A stretch of DNA of 64,000 nt from Pleurodeles waltl (GCF_031143425.1 NC_090439.1:349426027-349490026), one strand, 5' to 3'; numbered from the stretch's first letter, positions 44,314 to 57,164 are shown. Numbers and translations: made by a program. The notes: generated by a model from the sequence alone, not told the origin.

Positions 44314-45744
44314 GGCTGGAGGAGATGATATGGAATGGGATTAGATTGACGAGATGAGGTGGAAATAAGCACAATCAAGATTCCCCATGCATGTAATTAT
44401 TCAGTTTGTTCCTACTGACCAAGTTACACAAAAGCTTTGCCATCAGTAAGTGTGAATTGCTCTTGTACTACTTCTGACTTGCTTCTTAATTTCAGGGGTA
44501 GGCCAGGAGTACTATACGACCAGGCCACAAAATGTTTTTGTGAACCGAGTCCACTGTGTGTAATCTTAAGAACAGGCCTAAGTGTACATTATGTTACACA
44601 CAACAATGTAAAGAAAGGTTCAGAACCAAAATAGCAAGATCTTTATTAGAATAAAAGACAAGGGTCTGATTCACAGAGAATATGAATTAAGCAGATATGA
44701 TTTAGTGCTCCTGCTTTACTCCTGAATTCCAGGAGTTAACCAGGAGTCCTTGACTTACTCCTGCTATCCATGAGAAGGCCAAGAGTACTACAAATGTGAG
44801 TCACGTCAAAATCTTTGTGACTCGAGTACTAACTGTATATACCAGTTTCACTTTATGTGGTTTGTTTCATGAGAATTCACATGTATGCTACTAATCCCTT
44901 CCTTAAACAGCAAATGTAGCTACTGCCCATCGAAAAACTTCTGACACCTGGGAACCACATTGCATTGCGAAAAGCCAATTCTTTATTTAAATCCACACTT
45001 CAGGCTTACTTTGAGTCATGGATGCTCTTGCTCAACTGTGCCAAGTATTTTTATACTCATATGCTTGTCTAAATACATTTTTACACATGTTTAATGCTTA
45101 TGAACAAGGAAAAGTAATTTCAGCATGTTACCAGCATTGAGTTCCAGCCAAGGTAAAGACTTTATTGGTATAATATTTACAGTTGCTAGGGTAATAACAA
45201 CTACACAATACTTTAGGATAAGTAATGAAGTAAATAGTGCTCATTGTTACATCAGGGTGTTGGTGGGCTACACTTTTAATATAAAAGTGACAAAGTACAT
45301 TTTCGAAGGTTAACTGAGTGCTATACATATGATAGATCGGGTGATTACTTAATGAAGGGTTTATGGGATAGGGTTGGCAGTGAGACCCTCGGTCATACAG
45401 TTAAAGACAAATATGGGAGGATTCACAGAACTTTTTTCATGAGAAACTGTTATTCTCCTTAAACGAGCGTAAGTGACAGAACTTTGTGAATCGATTTAAC
45501 AGTTGGCACACATAGTTACAGAAATGTGCCTACTTCACGTGCACAGCATCAGAGACTGGCTGTGTTTCATTCGTGGAGGGGCAGAGCATGGTGGTATTGG
45601 GTTCTCAGATATCTGCATCTAGTGTACATGAAGATGGCATTTCAGGACTCTTCATACATTGAAAGGTTTAGGGGGGGGATCCAAGGTGTAAACTCACTTT
45701 GCAAAATAGATCTGTACCTCTACTACTTTCAGCTCCAAAATAAC
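44314..45744. other. no gene recognised
   Basis: AT-rich sequence; an 'aggagt' motif recurs near 44700-44790 but no array or gene is supported. Confidence 0.4.
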
Positions 45745-46200
45745 CTTGCCTAAGCTCTTCCCTCCTCTACTGGATCTACTCACCCCAAACCTCCATTTAC
45801 TACCATGATCTCCCAAACAACTCTATTAAATTCTCCCTCATTTATCTCACGTTTGACTCATCCAAAACCCCTCCTGCTACTCATCTCCCTAACCCTTACC
45901 ACAGACCCTTCCCTCCTCCATCTCTCCTTTACTCATCCCAAGCCTCATCCTATTACTATAAACTCCAAATTAACACTTCTGGATTCTTCCCTCCTCTATG
46001 CCTCCATTATTCTAGTCAATCCAACTAACAAACTCACATATCCTCTGCTCAAATTAACTCATAATAATACTAATACTGTACTCATATTTCCCTATACTAA
46101 TCCACCACTAATTCCACTTGGTTTCTGGAGTAGCGTGCTATTCGCCAAAAAGCACTTTGACAACTCGTCAGGGGTAGTAAGGGCTATATAATCACAAATA
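45745..46200 (+). repeat. pyrimidine-rich LINE/SINE 3' end with L2-like tail
   Basis: About 370 bases almost without G on the plus strand, with CTTCCCTCCTC recurring three times. They are followed by 'agcgtgctattcgccaaaaa', then 'gcactttgac' and 'cgtcaggggtagtaag', ending 'ggctatataatc'. That last part resembles the stem-loop tail of L2-clade LINEs and their SINEs. The long plus-strand frame here has skewed composition only and is not a gene. Confidence 0.5.
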
Positions 46201-46445
46201 CACCTACTCTGATTTCTAAAGTTTGTAATTTTAATCTTTTGACTATGTGGCTGGAAGAGGGTGATTGGGATGAAATGAGGTGAGGCCTTCATTGCATTAC
46301 AACTAAAATAACAGCCTTTTATTTTAATCTGCTTGATGTCAAATGTTGCTGTGCGCTCTTTTTATACATTTATAATGACAGCTACATATATCTTGTAAAT
46401 TCTTTGATCATTAGTCACATTAAACTTTGCTCATATATGTGTGTG

Positions 46446-46449
<4 letters not shown>

Positions 46450-46525
<76 letters not shown>
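46450..46525. repeat. (TA)n microsatellite
   Basis: About 76 bp of uninterrupted TA repeat. Confidence 0.97.
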
Positions 46526-46527
<2 letters not shown>

Positions 46528-48289
46528 TAGATATGTCAAATCAAGAGTACATCATTATTTTCAGTTTTACATGTACGGTGGTGTAGCACATTAGCACTTA
46601 AAAAGATAAATTCTCTTCCTCAGTAATTGATAGCAGATATGAACTGACATGCACAACTAACCTTCTCTGCTCCTCGAATGCTCCGGAGGTACACACCATG
46701 TGTTATATAAGGTGCAACCACTTTATAATTTGTTAATGCTCCTCAGCACCAGTGTCCCAAACAGGCTCAAATTATTAACAGCTGTAATATCCACACTCCT
46801 CTTCTGGCATAAGGAAAGAGCCAGACATCCTTTAAAAGGAAGGATGCTGTCTTGGACTGCAAACAAGTTGAGGGCAACTGTCAAGCACCATCAACTACCA
46901 CAGAACACAATTTTCAGCACTTTACTCAGCATCAAATTAAGCTCTATCCAATAAGCTGGTGTAGCTGGGTATGTAGACTGGTTATCAAAAGCAGCATAGT
47001 TTGCATAATCCCCAATATACTAAATAAAATAAAATACAAAGCTTGTGATCCTTCAAAGTAGCAGAATAGGAAATGTGAGATGCAAAAAGAACTAGGGTTA
47101 CCATTGTTGGTAGCTGGAATGAGATGCCACCAGTTTTCTATGGTCAAGGTAACACCATGCACCATTTTGCATGGAGGCTAGAAAGCAACACACAAAAGTC
47201 CCATATGGAACCAAAGAGCAGTAGAATGGGAAGCCAACCATGGGCCACTCAGTCCAACCACGGGCCACTCAGTTCAACCACCCGCTGCAATCTAGACTTC
47301 ATCGCTATACTTTTGATTCTAATCTAAGAAGAGAATTTATGTGAGCATGAAAGATAAGTGGCATTGGAGTTGGGGTCCTCCAAGGGTGGACATCCCGGGA
47401 AAACAACAGGAGAAACAAATAGTGAACAAAATTGGAAACCACATGAGAACATTAGAATGTTGAAAGCTCCTTTGAGGTCAAAGAGTGGAGAAGGACTGCT
47501 AATAACTGCTATAGGTATTGTGCTCTAACATTCCAACGTTTGTTTTTCTGTTTCTCCCAGTTTAATTTAGAATATGCTACTCTCAGTGGCTGGAATGTTT
47601 TAATAGACCTATAGCCCTTCTTGTTAAAGCCCCTCTCCTTTGTGACAGACCCTCCCCAACAGCTCAAGCCAATCACTAGAGTTCAGGGACGTTGACATCA
47701 GACACTGCCCCTGAAAGCAGTCTATAGGCTATATTATAGATGTTAACTTAAGGTAAATGTGCTCACAATAGGATAAGGAACACAACACTAACTTCAAAGC
47801 GACCTGTGTGTCAGAAAAATTATAGTGGAAAGCACTGATAAAGAGGCAGATTACACAACACACCCTGGCACCAAAGTGAAGAAGACCTTAGATTCTTTGT
47901 ACCTTTTTCCCGGGATGGGCTAGGTTAACAAGGCTGTATATGGATCTTTGGGGCTCGCAACCCCCAAGCTTGCAGCATATTTAGAATGTTTTGTCAAATA
48001 TAATGACTCAAATGTATGGATAGATGGAAAATCCTTCATTTGTCACTTTTAAAATTTAAAGGTGCATTCATACCGATCAGCAGAGTTGTTTCGAGCATCT
48101 TTCCCAGTTTTAAATCCCAAAATCTGAACAATATCTCGTGCTGTAAAGTTAGTTATAAGAGGGCTCATGTCATCAATCACACCATATTGCAGGCCAAGGG
48201 TCCCTTACCAGACCAGTGCATTCTGGTAGACGTAGTCTTGATTCATTTCAACAGAACCGGTGTGAATAACACACCTCAAAAATATTTGT
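46526..48289. other. no gene recognised
   Basis: No exon or repeat boundary could be supported. The sequence is AT-rich, with a short duplicated phrase 'gggccactcag(t/t)(c)caacca' around 47243-47281. Confidence 0.4.
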
Positions 48290-48870
48290 AATCAGGAAGC
48301 CCTGGAGTGGAACTTGCTTAGGAAGACAGAGAGCCCACTGATAACCTGCATCTTGCAGCAAATGCCCCTGTATTAACCCGAAGGATCGCAGAATGAGATC
48401 TGCAAAAGCAAGCATCAGAGACCCTGATTAAATCTGATCCGAATATTCTGGTTTCCCATTGTTGCTTGCTCCGCTGCTTTGAAGGATTTTCGAGCACACA
48501 TCTTGACAAACTGTTGCACGGTTCAGCTGCTGCCTTTAAAAGGACTTCCTTTCCGGAATTCCGCGGCCTCTTTGTTGATACCATCGCAGGCTGCTGTGTC
48601 CAGTGCCATGACATGCTCCGAGAAATCCCGGTTCAAAGCTTTCCTTCCTCAGTCTGTGCGGCAGGAAACCCCGTGGACGCCCTGGGCGCTTGGAAGGGTG
48701 CTATTATTTGGGTTAAGTGAGCATTTGATGTGTTCGAGACTCCAAGACCATGTCAGAAGCCGCGTAGCACGCGTTTCTTATGATGGAGAGATATTATTGT
48801 GCTCGTGGGAGGCAGCCACGGCCCTTACCCACTATGAAGTCAGGTCGTGGGAGTAAAGGAGGGCGGGGAC
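48290..48870. other. CpG-richer unique-looking block, no gene proven
   Basis: GC and CpG content are visibly higher than in the neighbours, and overlapping frames occur on both strands (48466-48856 plus; 48318-48614 minus). None has a recognisable domain or signal peptide. I tested the minus strand for a laminin signal-peptide exon and found none. Confidence 0.3.
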
Positions 48871-49246
48871 CACTGAGGCCATTCTTCAAAAGACGCTCCT
48901 CTGCGAGTTTAAATTACTCTAGAATATAAAAGACAGATTGGATAATACTACTAAGGTGGTGCGTCAATCCGTTGACACCAAGACACAAATAATATCATGG
49001 AAAACACATAGGTATCAATCGAGGACACCGCAAGCGCTAACAAGCATTGGCAACACCAAATGGTCTCGCACTGGCTGCCTCGACTTTTGGTGTGTCTGTT
49101 CGTGCGTTATTTTGTCATGGCCTGTGTAATCTTTTTTCTTGGAGGAGCTGCTGTGCCCTCTGCAACTTAAAAAAATATATTGTCTAAAAGAAATTTGTGT
49201 TTTTGTTCTCAAACAGCACACATTGCCGCCAGGGAGAGGAGTATTA

Positions 49247-49262
49247 CCCCCCCCCCCCCCCC
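49247..49262. repeat. poly(C) run, 16 bp
   Basis: An uninterrupted homopolymer of C; its length is likely uncertain in any assembly. Confidence 0.95.
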
Positions 49263-49339
49263 TTCGCCAGCAGCAGCAACAGCTGCAAACTTTTAAAAAT
49301 AAAACGATAATAAACGACTTTTATCATTGCTTAATTTTT

Positions 49340-49640
49340 AAAGGTGCAGGCCATGGGGGGATGACAGCCAGTGAGGGGCGTGCACAGAGCACTCCCTTTG
49401 GGGTGCATGTATGTTTGGCCGGCCGGCCGTCTCAGACCGGCCAAACACACATGTGCACAGGCCTCTCTCCAACCCGGCACTGTGTTGTGGAGTTGGAGAG
49501 AGCAGGCCTAGGCTCACACTCTGTTCCGGAGTGCCCAGTCAGGGCGTCCCAGCCAAATTATAATGCTGTTCCGAGCAGGGCATGCTGGGATCCTGTGCCT
49601 GCAGTGCAGTGGAGATCAGCGGTGCCACAGTGTGATTAAG
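49340..49640. repeat. GC-rich unclassified repeat with two inverted repeats
   Basis: ATGTTTGGCCGG...CCGGCCAAACAC (about 49408-49455) and CTCTCTCCAAC...GTTGGAGAGAG (about 49463-49503) form hairpins. The composition contrasts with the AT-rich flanks, suggesting a transposon, but ends were not identified. Confidence 0.4.
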
Positions 49641-50771
49641 TACAATTTTTAAAATATATTTTTATTTTTGTTTTGTGTTCCCCCCACCCGCCACTTTGCC
49701 CAGTCGCCAGCCACGACTGATTGCCGCTGACACTGAAGGGAACTACTTTGTGTTTGGATGTGTTCCTTGTGAAAGAGCAGAAAGCCATCACTCAAAGTGA
49801 AGGTAGCCAATGGATGAAGTGGATGTACAATTGCCCCATGTTGTATTTGTGCTAGGCGTAAGAAAAATGTAAGTGACACAACAAAAGACCAATGGAAGAA
49901 GTGGGCTAGAGAAAAATCCCTAATTAAGTTTTAGTAAAGAGATAAGGTCCTGGCTTAAAGGTGGACCTAAACTAAACCAAAAATTGTCCCTGTGGCCCAA
50001 GTGGCAACTTGCTGCTAGGCTTCAAATTCCGGGCATTGAGGAAATGTAAAACACCACCCAGTACTTCAGTTTTTCCAGGAGGTTACAGGTGGTGGGCAGT
50101 GACACTCATTTTTTAGGACTAGGGCTTATATTTCATCATCAAACTCTAACCTAGAACAAGAGAGAGAAAGGCAAAGAAGGAATAAAGTGGGAGGAAATGA
50201 AAGATGAGTGACAAAGCAAGAAAGCTGGGATGAAAAGGATTCTGCAGAAGTTAGATAAAAAAGAAACTGTAGCTTGGTGGAAGAAAGAGGGAGGAGATGG
50301 TATCAACAGTAGACAGCTTTTTTATACGGCAGACTGGAGGAGTGCTCCTGAGAAAAACTTTGGGCCCAACACATATGATTTTTACAAAGTATGTACTAAC
50401 CACACCCATTTCGCAGATTAAAAACTACGCACAAGTCTCCATTCATGGGGACAATCAACAGTATTGAAATTTGTAAAAAAATCCCTGGCCACAAGGTGAT
50501 AGGTTTGCTTTGGCTTCGCATATGGATTAAATCCACAAAATGTTTTTTTCAACCAAGATAAAATTGCCATTCAAAAGAATTTCCACTACACTGTTAGTGG
50601 GTGTTATTGAATCCCAAAGTCAACTATTCACAGTGGCATTATATCACAACGACATAAAAAATAAAGACACATTTTCAAGTAGTATATGGAAAGTATGGGT
50701 AAAATTTAAGATACATTCGGAAGTAAAATATTGCACCTGATACAAAGTCTTTTTTATCTAAATATTAAACT
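49641..50771. other. no gene recognised
   Basis: Ordinary AT-rich sequence with short frames. Confidence 0.4.
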
Positions 50772-51923
50772 TTGCAGAGTTCTACTAATAGTTATGAGGA
50801 CGCGCAGAATGCGCAGAGTCCAACTTCAACTGAGAGCCGGTCCGGCCCCAGTGTTGGACCAACGTTTCTCCTCCCCAGCGCCACTTCCGCCCCCACACCT
50901 CGCGAGGAGTGAGGGCAGAAGTAGCCGGTCATCCCGCGCACAACTAGTGCGAAGGTCCAGCCCCCGGCGCCTCCGACCCCTAAGGGGCCACGCACCCCCC
51001 ATGTTGGGGGGGCGCTTTTCCATAGGGTTCGGAAGCTGCCAGCAGGCCCTTACCCCAACACCGGTCATACACCAACCGACAAGACACTCATTTCATTGTA
51101 ATAAGTATTTATTTTATATACTTTAATCAAAATCAAATACATTAATCAATTTATGCAAATCATCTTAAATGCAAATCACTCTATTAAACATTCCACTGCA
51201 AATCCAAAATTCCTAACTACTGATAAACGTAATTTTTACATTTGTAACCATAAATCATTTTGACAGGATCCCTTCCTGTCCTGAATTTCCTTTGGACCAC
51301 ACAGGGACTGGTCGTCACCTGTATCCTAGGGGGGGTGGTACCCCTGCTTCCTCTGTTCCTTGCCCCCATGCTCAGGGTTCCGCCCCCTCTCCAAACACCA
51401 ATCAGCCAAGGGGTGTACCGGGGCGGCCCAGGGCATGAGCCCTGTGACCACCCCAGTGATCTGGGCTCCCTACCCCCAATCTGGTGTGTCCATCCGCAGG
51501 TTGGTCCAGAACTTCAGGATCCTATCACTGTTGTTATACCGGGGCCCCACCCTTGGGGACCCCTCTGTTGCTTCAGGTTACTTTAGTCTTTCTTCTTCCG
51601 CCAAATACTAAGGAGAGGGTGGGTCAACTGAGAGCCTGACCGTTCAGGCCGCTGCGCCAAGAATAAGAAGGCCAAGCCTTCTGGGTGGGGCGCTTTTAAG
51701 CCCCCCACTGGCTCGCGGTGGCCCAAACCGGTCCGGCCCCAATGTTGGACCAATGTTTCTCCTCCCCAGAGCCACTTCCGCCCCCACGCCTCGTGAGGCG
51801 TGAGGGCGGAAGTAGCCGGCCAGCCCATGCACAATTAGTGCGAGGGTCCGGCCCCCAGCGCCTCCGACCCCTAAGGGGGCGCTTTTCCCAACGTTGCAGA
51901 GTTCTACTAATAGTTATGAGGAC
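50772..51923. mobile_element. unclassified insertion (50802-51893) with 30-bp target duplication
   Basis: A perfect 30-bp direct repeat (50772-50801 and 51894-51923, beginning TTGCAGAGTTCTAC and ending TATGAGGAC) brackets 1092 bp of foreign sequence. Near both ends of the insert is a GC-rich block in the same orientation: 50838 to about 51021 and about 51728-51890. Each block has GGTCCGGCCCCA, a hairpin CTTCCGCCC...GGGCGGAAG, CTCCGACCCCTAAGGGG and GCGCTTTTCC. Between them lies about 700 bp, partly AT-rich. There is no coding frame and no poly(A) end. The long duplication suggests target-primed insertion (LINE- or Penelope-like) rather than an LTR or cut-and-paste element; the class is unknown. 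Confidence 0.7.
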
Positions 51924-53440
51924 AGTAGCCTGCTTCAGACCAAAGTTTACAGCTTGAATTTCAGTCACTTACGCTCAGTGTGGGGGTCCATGTATGACTA
52001 GTTCACAGATTGGGCGAAGAAAATCACATGGTTATAGAAAAGTTCTTCTTTCAGCCTCATCCATATGCACATGAGGGCAGGTAAAAGCAACTAGAGTTCT
52101 GTGAGAGACATGCAGCCTTTGGAACACAATGAAACCTGGCAATAGACTTCAAAATGTGATGACTTTAGTGTTGAGCAAACCAAGTCAGGCATTGACACAT
52201 TGTATATTAGGTACACCTACAGGGAGATTAACTGTACAGGATACCTATGGAAAACACAATTTCACTGGGTTTTTGGTAAAGTGCTGCTTTTCAGCTTTAG
52301 ATAGTTTTGGAGCATTTTGCTATACCAAGAGAAAAAATTTAAAGTGGAACATCAATCTTTAGCTACTTGAGCAGTGGGATGAAGTGACCACCATCTAACA
52401 TTTTTCAAACGTGGTCCAAGGAAAATAGGCTTCAGATAAATGATTTCTTGAAGAGATAATTTGAAGGAGTTTCATGAATAAGACGTAGTTTGGTTCCCTT
52501 TTGAGATTGATAGCCAGAGTGTTCCCCAGTTCACGGCTCAACATTTGTTCTTTGGAATGAAGTAAAGATGTTGACTAAAGGCTGTGGGATGTAGTGTAGA
52601 GGCAGATTTTTCAGATATGTTTGTTTTGTGATCCATTAGGTCTTGGGGATGATGTGGACTGTTTTGAATTTGATCCTAGCTTTGCCGGAGAACAGAGGAG
52701 TATGTCAGTGAGGGCTTGGCACAGTGATATATTTACAAGTTCTGGCACTTCTTGGTTTCCTGGTTTTGGAGTCTTTGAGGTCTGCCGTCAGAATCTTTGG
52801 GCAGCCTGTGTATATCAGATTGCAGATGCCCCATGACAAGAAATCTTGCATGTTCAATCCAAATGGCAGTTTGTACAAGAGGGGATATTTTGAGAAGCAT
52901 GGAGAGGTGCACTTTGATGCCCTTAGTCACAACACTGACTTGAGAAGTGAAAACCCAGCCTGAATCGAAAACGAGGTAAAGGGAACAGGCCAATTCAAGG
53001 TGTGCTAGAGGTTAGAATGTTTTCCAAAGATCATTAAGCAGAGCAATTGGTAATACTAAAATATCACTCCGGATTATATTTCAGAAGAATGTAGAGTTGA
53101 GTGATGTTACTATACAACTGAAAGTGAATCTTGTTCTGATTTAGAAGCTATTAGGTACAGGTAGCAGCCAGACAAAAATGGTAGATGCAGAAGTGGGGGG
53201 ACACTGCACAGTGATTTGCATAAGGATGAATCTGAAGAATATATGCATGTTTGCTGAATCCTGTTATAGATACAGTTTAGTGAACTTTCATATAACAAAA
53301 CATACTCTTTCAGTATGGACAACTGTATGTCAATTTTGACATCATATGCTACAAAGAGATCAAGATAGCTTGCTGGACCGCATCAAGTGTGATGAGGAGC
53401 GCTTCTCAGATGTCTGCCAGTGCTGATTCTATTCACCTTA
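51924..53440. other. no gene recognised
   Basis: No coding similarity or repeat ends were recognised in this interval. Confidence 0.4.
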
Positions 53441-53444
53441 CACA

Positions 53445-54105
53445 CCACTTACCATAAATAAACTACACCCATCCCTGAAGCCTAAAAGCCCTTTCTATCC
53501 CTAAGCTCCACTTATCCCAGAAACCTAAAAACCCTTCACCGTGCCTAAAGCACACCACCCATGTCCCAAAACAACACCCATCCCAGAACCTTAAAAGCCC
53601 TTTCTATACCAACACTCCACTTATCCCTGAACCCTAAAACCCATCACTATCTCTAAATTCCACTTATTCCTGAATCATATTAACTCCTTACTACTCTTAA
53701 ACTGCACCCATCCTCAAATCCTAAAAAAACTTCCCCACCCTTAAACGCTACCCATCCATGTTCCCCTAGAAATCCCTCACCACACTTAAACTCTACTATC
53801 CCTGAACCCTAAAAATTCCTTTCTACATCTAAACTCCACCCATGTCTGAATCCTTAAAACCGCTCACAACCTTAAACCCCACCCAGTCCTGAACCCTAAA
53901 ACCTCTTTACCACTCCTAATCTCTACCCAGCAGTGAACCTTAAAAATCCCATTAGCACTAAACCCCACACATCCATGAACCCCCAAAAAAACTTAAAATC
54001 CCCACACTCTACCCATCCCTGAACCCCAAAACACTTCACCATCCCTAAACTCCACTCATATGTGAACCCAAAAAACAATCACTAGTGCTAAACTCTACGC
54101 AAGTT
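53445..54105. repeat. minisatellite, ~43-45 bp unit, about 15 copies
   Basis: Diverged tandem units of the form ACTCCAC(C/T)(C/T)ATCCCTGAA and CCCTAAAA, then CCCNTCACCA and NNCCTAA. The array is strongly strand-asymmetric: C/A-rich on the plus strand. Unit-to-unit divergence indicates an old array. Confidence 0.85.
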
Positions 54106-54309
54106 TAATGTAAGTTTGGATTTTTCCTTAAAATTATCTTTACTTTAAACGTTTCCTTTAATTTTCAATGTATTTTTATTTCCTTAATATTGTCTTTCCT
54201 TAAAATTAGTTTTCTAAAATTTGCTTTCCTTCAATATGGTTTCTGAGTTATCGTTTTCCCCTTAATTCACATACATTATCATGAGCTGGTTGCGGTTAAC
54301 ATGTTCTTA

Positions 54310-55229
54310 GGGGCATATTTATACTCTGTTTGCGCCGGAATTGCGTCGTTTTTTTTTACGCAATTCCGACGCAAAACTAACTCCATATTTATACTTTGGC
54401 GTTAGACGCGTCTAGCGCCAAAGTCCATGGAGTTTGCGTAATTTTTTAGCGTGGACACCTACTTTGCGTTAATGATATGCAAGGTAGGCGTTCCCGTCTA
54501 AAAAATTGACTCCGAGGCATGTGCGCCGTATTTACACTCCCGGGCAAAATTCACGCCCGGGAGTGGGCGGGTCAAAAAAAATGACGTACGGCCGCTTTTG
54601 CGCCGTTTTTTAGCGCCTGGACAAGGCAGGCGTTAAGGGACCTGTGGGCTCGGAAGGAGCCCAGAGGTGCCCTCCCATGCCCCCAGGGACACCCCCTGTC
54701 ACCCTTGCCCACCCCAGGAGGACACCCAAGGCAGGAGGGACCCATCCCAGGGACATTAAGGTAAGTTCAGGTAAGTATTTTTTTTTTTTTTTTTGTGGCA
54801 TGGGGGGCCTGATTTGTGCCCCCCTACATGCCACTATGCCCAATGACCATGCCCAGGGGACAGAAGTCCCCTGGGCATGGCCATTGGGCAAGGCGGCATG
54901 ACTCCTGTCTTTGCTAAGACAGGAGTCATTTCTATGGGGGTTGGGAGTCAGAAAAAATGGCGCAAATCGGGTTGAGGCGAAAAATTTGCCTCAGCCTGAC
55001 TTGCCCCATTTTTTGACGCCCAAGCTCCATATCCCCCTACGCCGGCGCTGCCTGGTGTACGTTGTTTTTTTCCACGCACACCAGGCAGCGCCGGCGGCTA
55101 ACGCCGGCTAACGTCATTGATTAAATATGGTGCCCGTATGGTGCTTCAGAATGGCGTTAGCCGGCGCAAATTTTTTTGACGCAAAACTGCCTTGGCGCAG
55201 TTTTGCGTCAAAAAGTATAAATATGGCCC
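54310..55229. mobile_element. Harbinger-like non-autonomous element, 920 bp, TTA duplication
   Basis: GGGGCATATTTATACT at the left and AGTATAAATATGGCCC at the right are inverted termini. TTA flanks both (54307-54309 and 55230-55232), as expected for PIF/Harbinger. Two internal hairpins are visible: arms 54841-54861/54866-54886 and 54898-54911/54916-54929. It aligns with 2162-3081 and, inverted, with 58750-59169. CpG density is high, suggesting a young copy. No transposase frame. Confidence 0.88.
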
Positions 55230-55232
55230 TTA

Positions 55233-56677
55233 GTGTTCTAACTTTTTCCAGGACTTTCCTAGGATATTGTATGTAAGAAATTTGGGGAAAATTAGCAAGT
55301 GCCGAGGGAGAGTGTAGTTTGCGTTAGTAGTTGGGGATGACTGTGTGCTTCATTTAAAAGGAAACTTACAGAGTCATTTAGACCCTAGAGAACTTGTCGC
55401 CATTCTGCCAGGTCAGAGGAGGCTGTTACCTCTCCTCCCCTGGCAGGGGCCTGTCTGCTATATTTAAAGATCTCTGTTTGGGGGTTGGGGGTGTTCTTTA
55501 AGTCTTCAGACCACCCATCTGTGTTGGGGTTGCTCTGGAGGCTGAAGAATTTGCAGCATGGGTGCCAGGTTTTGGCACCCAAAACAAACTAATGAAGCAG
55601 GAGTTTTTTTTTTTTAATAAAAATGACCCTAACATACAAAACGTTTTCTCTCTACACATGGGGCCACTGAGTAATTTGCCTTGACAGTCCTGATCAGTAA
55701 CACCTAGTGACAGGTGTCTTGCATAACATATGGAATGACCTGACACTCCTGAACGGACAGACTATTGGGTGAAATGTTCCCCACAGTGGAGGCAGCTAAG
55801 GCTATGCTGTCAGAAATCCTGTGATCCACACACCTCTATGTGAGGCATGCTAAATGGTAGTTTGGCTGGGCAGGAGTACACCATGTATAAGAAATAATGA
55901 TAAAACATGCGCCCAGCCAAACTTATGATCAGAGCTAAAGATGGGCATGTTCAATTTTGTGGGTGAATATTTGTTGAAGTGTGTGATCGTCTACCTGTGT
56001 AGGACTGTAAACAACAAGATGTAGTGCTACTGAACAGTAATCTAACAAAATTGAAAATGTGTGTGTTCTGAGCATCATACAAGCGCTGCATATCTATCAA
56101 GTTGTAGCATGAAAGAAAGCAAATCTTGAGTAATGCAACATCAGACAAGGTAATCTCCTCACATACATACATATGATAGAGCTAAGGTTCCCAAAAGAGT
56201 TGACAGTATTATTAGAAGCAGACTTTGTGAGAGAACGAGAGGGGAGGAGCTGCAATATTGTGAAGTGCCTTATATATTTGGTGAGTGACCCTGAGATTCC
56301 CACCACAAGTGAGGTCACTACCACCTTGCCTGCAATAAGCACAGAGCCAAGCCACCACACAGATATATTAAGGCAAAAAGGGTCGGCCTGAATGTGGAAG
56401 AAGAAAGCCTGCACAGTAACTGATATATCATCCTACCGTAGGAATCTGGTGACATCAGACAATATAATAATAACTGAGATACTGTGCACCAGGATGTGTT
56501 CTTCAGGACAATCCTGTGCAGCTTTCACAAGAAAAAGGAAGCAATTGTGTATTGAGATATCTGCCTATCTTCAAGCATATTTTTCTTATTTTGTGTTGGT
56601 GCCAGAATACAAGTGACAGACGAGAACATCATGCAACTGGTGCACAGCAGAGCAAATCAAAGCACCCTTTTTAGGAT
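55233..56677. other. no gene recognised
   Basis: Mixed sequence; overlapping short frames at 55951-56616 have no recognisable similarity. Confidence 0.4.
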
Positions 56678-57000
56678 GAGCACACAAGTGTTTTGACCTG
56701 TTTTAAGTATTGTGGGTTTTTAACCACACCCATCTCATGCCCATCACTTTCATTAGTTCCTGGTCTTGCCTTTCAAAAATCACTTGATGTCATTGGTAAA
56801 TGCTTTACGTTTGTCCCGCCTTGAGGCTGTTTTTGTCACACCTTGCAGACTGCCCTTTTTATGAGGATTATTGCTTGTTTGTCGATATACTTCAGCATGA
56901 GTGAACTATTTTTTTCTTTTGTCTCTCCCCTTCGTGCTGCATGATGGCCATGGTGATCACAGCTCGAACTGGCGCAACAGCGTGAACTTGATTGGTGGTA
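56678..57000 (+). repeat. unclassified dispersed repeat X, copy 3 (partial)
   Basis: Shares the opening 'gtgggtttttaaccacaccc', the 'aaatgctttacgt' block and a single degenerate 27-bp unit with 22756-23178. Its 3' part diverges earlier than in copies 1 and 2. Confidence 0.6.
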
Positions 57001-57164
57001 CTAAAGTGCAGGTCACATTGTTCACAGTTACCTAATCATAGTCATTTCTTGTAGCTCTCCCTTAAAACACTCTAAATTGGTAAATGCTTTAGGTAAAACA
57101 GAAATCCTCAAAGCAAAAGCGGCTCACCCGCAGCAGAGAGCAGATACTACAATATTCACTGCAC

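Noticed and set aside
45805..46191. 128-codon plus-strand frame
   Set aside because: It is a translation of a pyrimidine-rich tract next to an L2-like tail. Amino-acid composition (Leu, Pro, Ser, Thr) reflects base bias.
49139..49639. 166-codon plus-strand frame
   Set aside because: It runs through a poly(C) run, CAG repeats and the GC-rich unclassified repeat; no domain is recognisable.
50802..51893. Hammerhead ribozyme in the terminal blocks
   Set aside because: I looked for the CUGANGA and GAAA core on both strands and did not find the required arrangement.
53445..54105. Interstitial telomeric repeat
   Set aside because: CCCTAA-like hexamers occur once per 44-bp unit, not in tandem.
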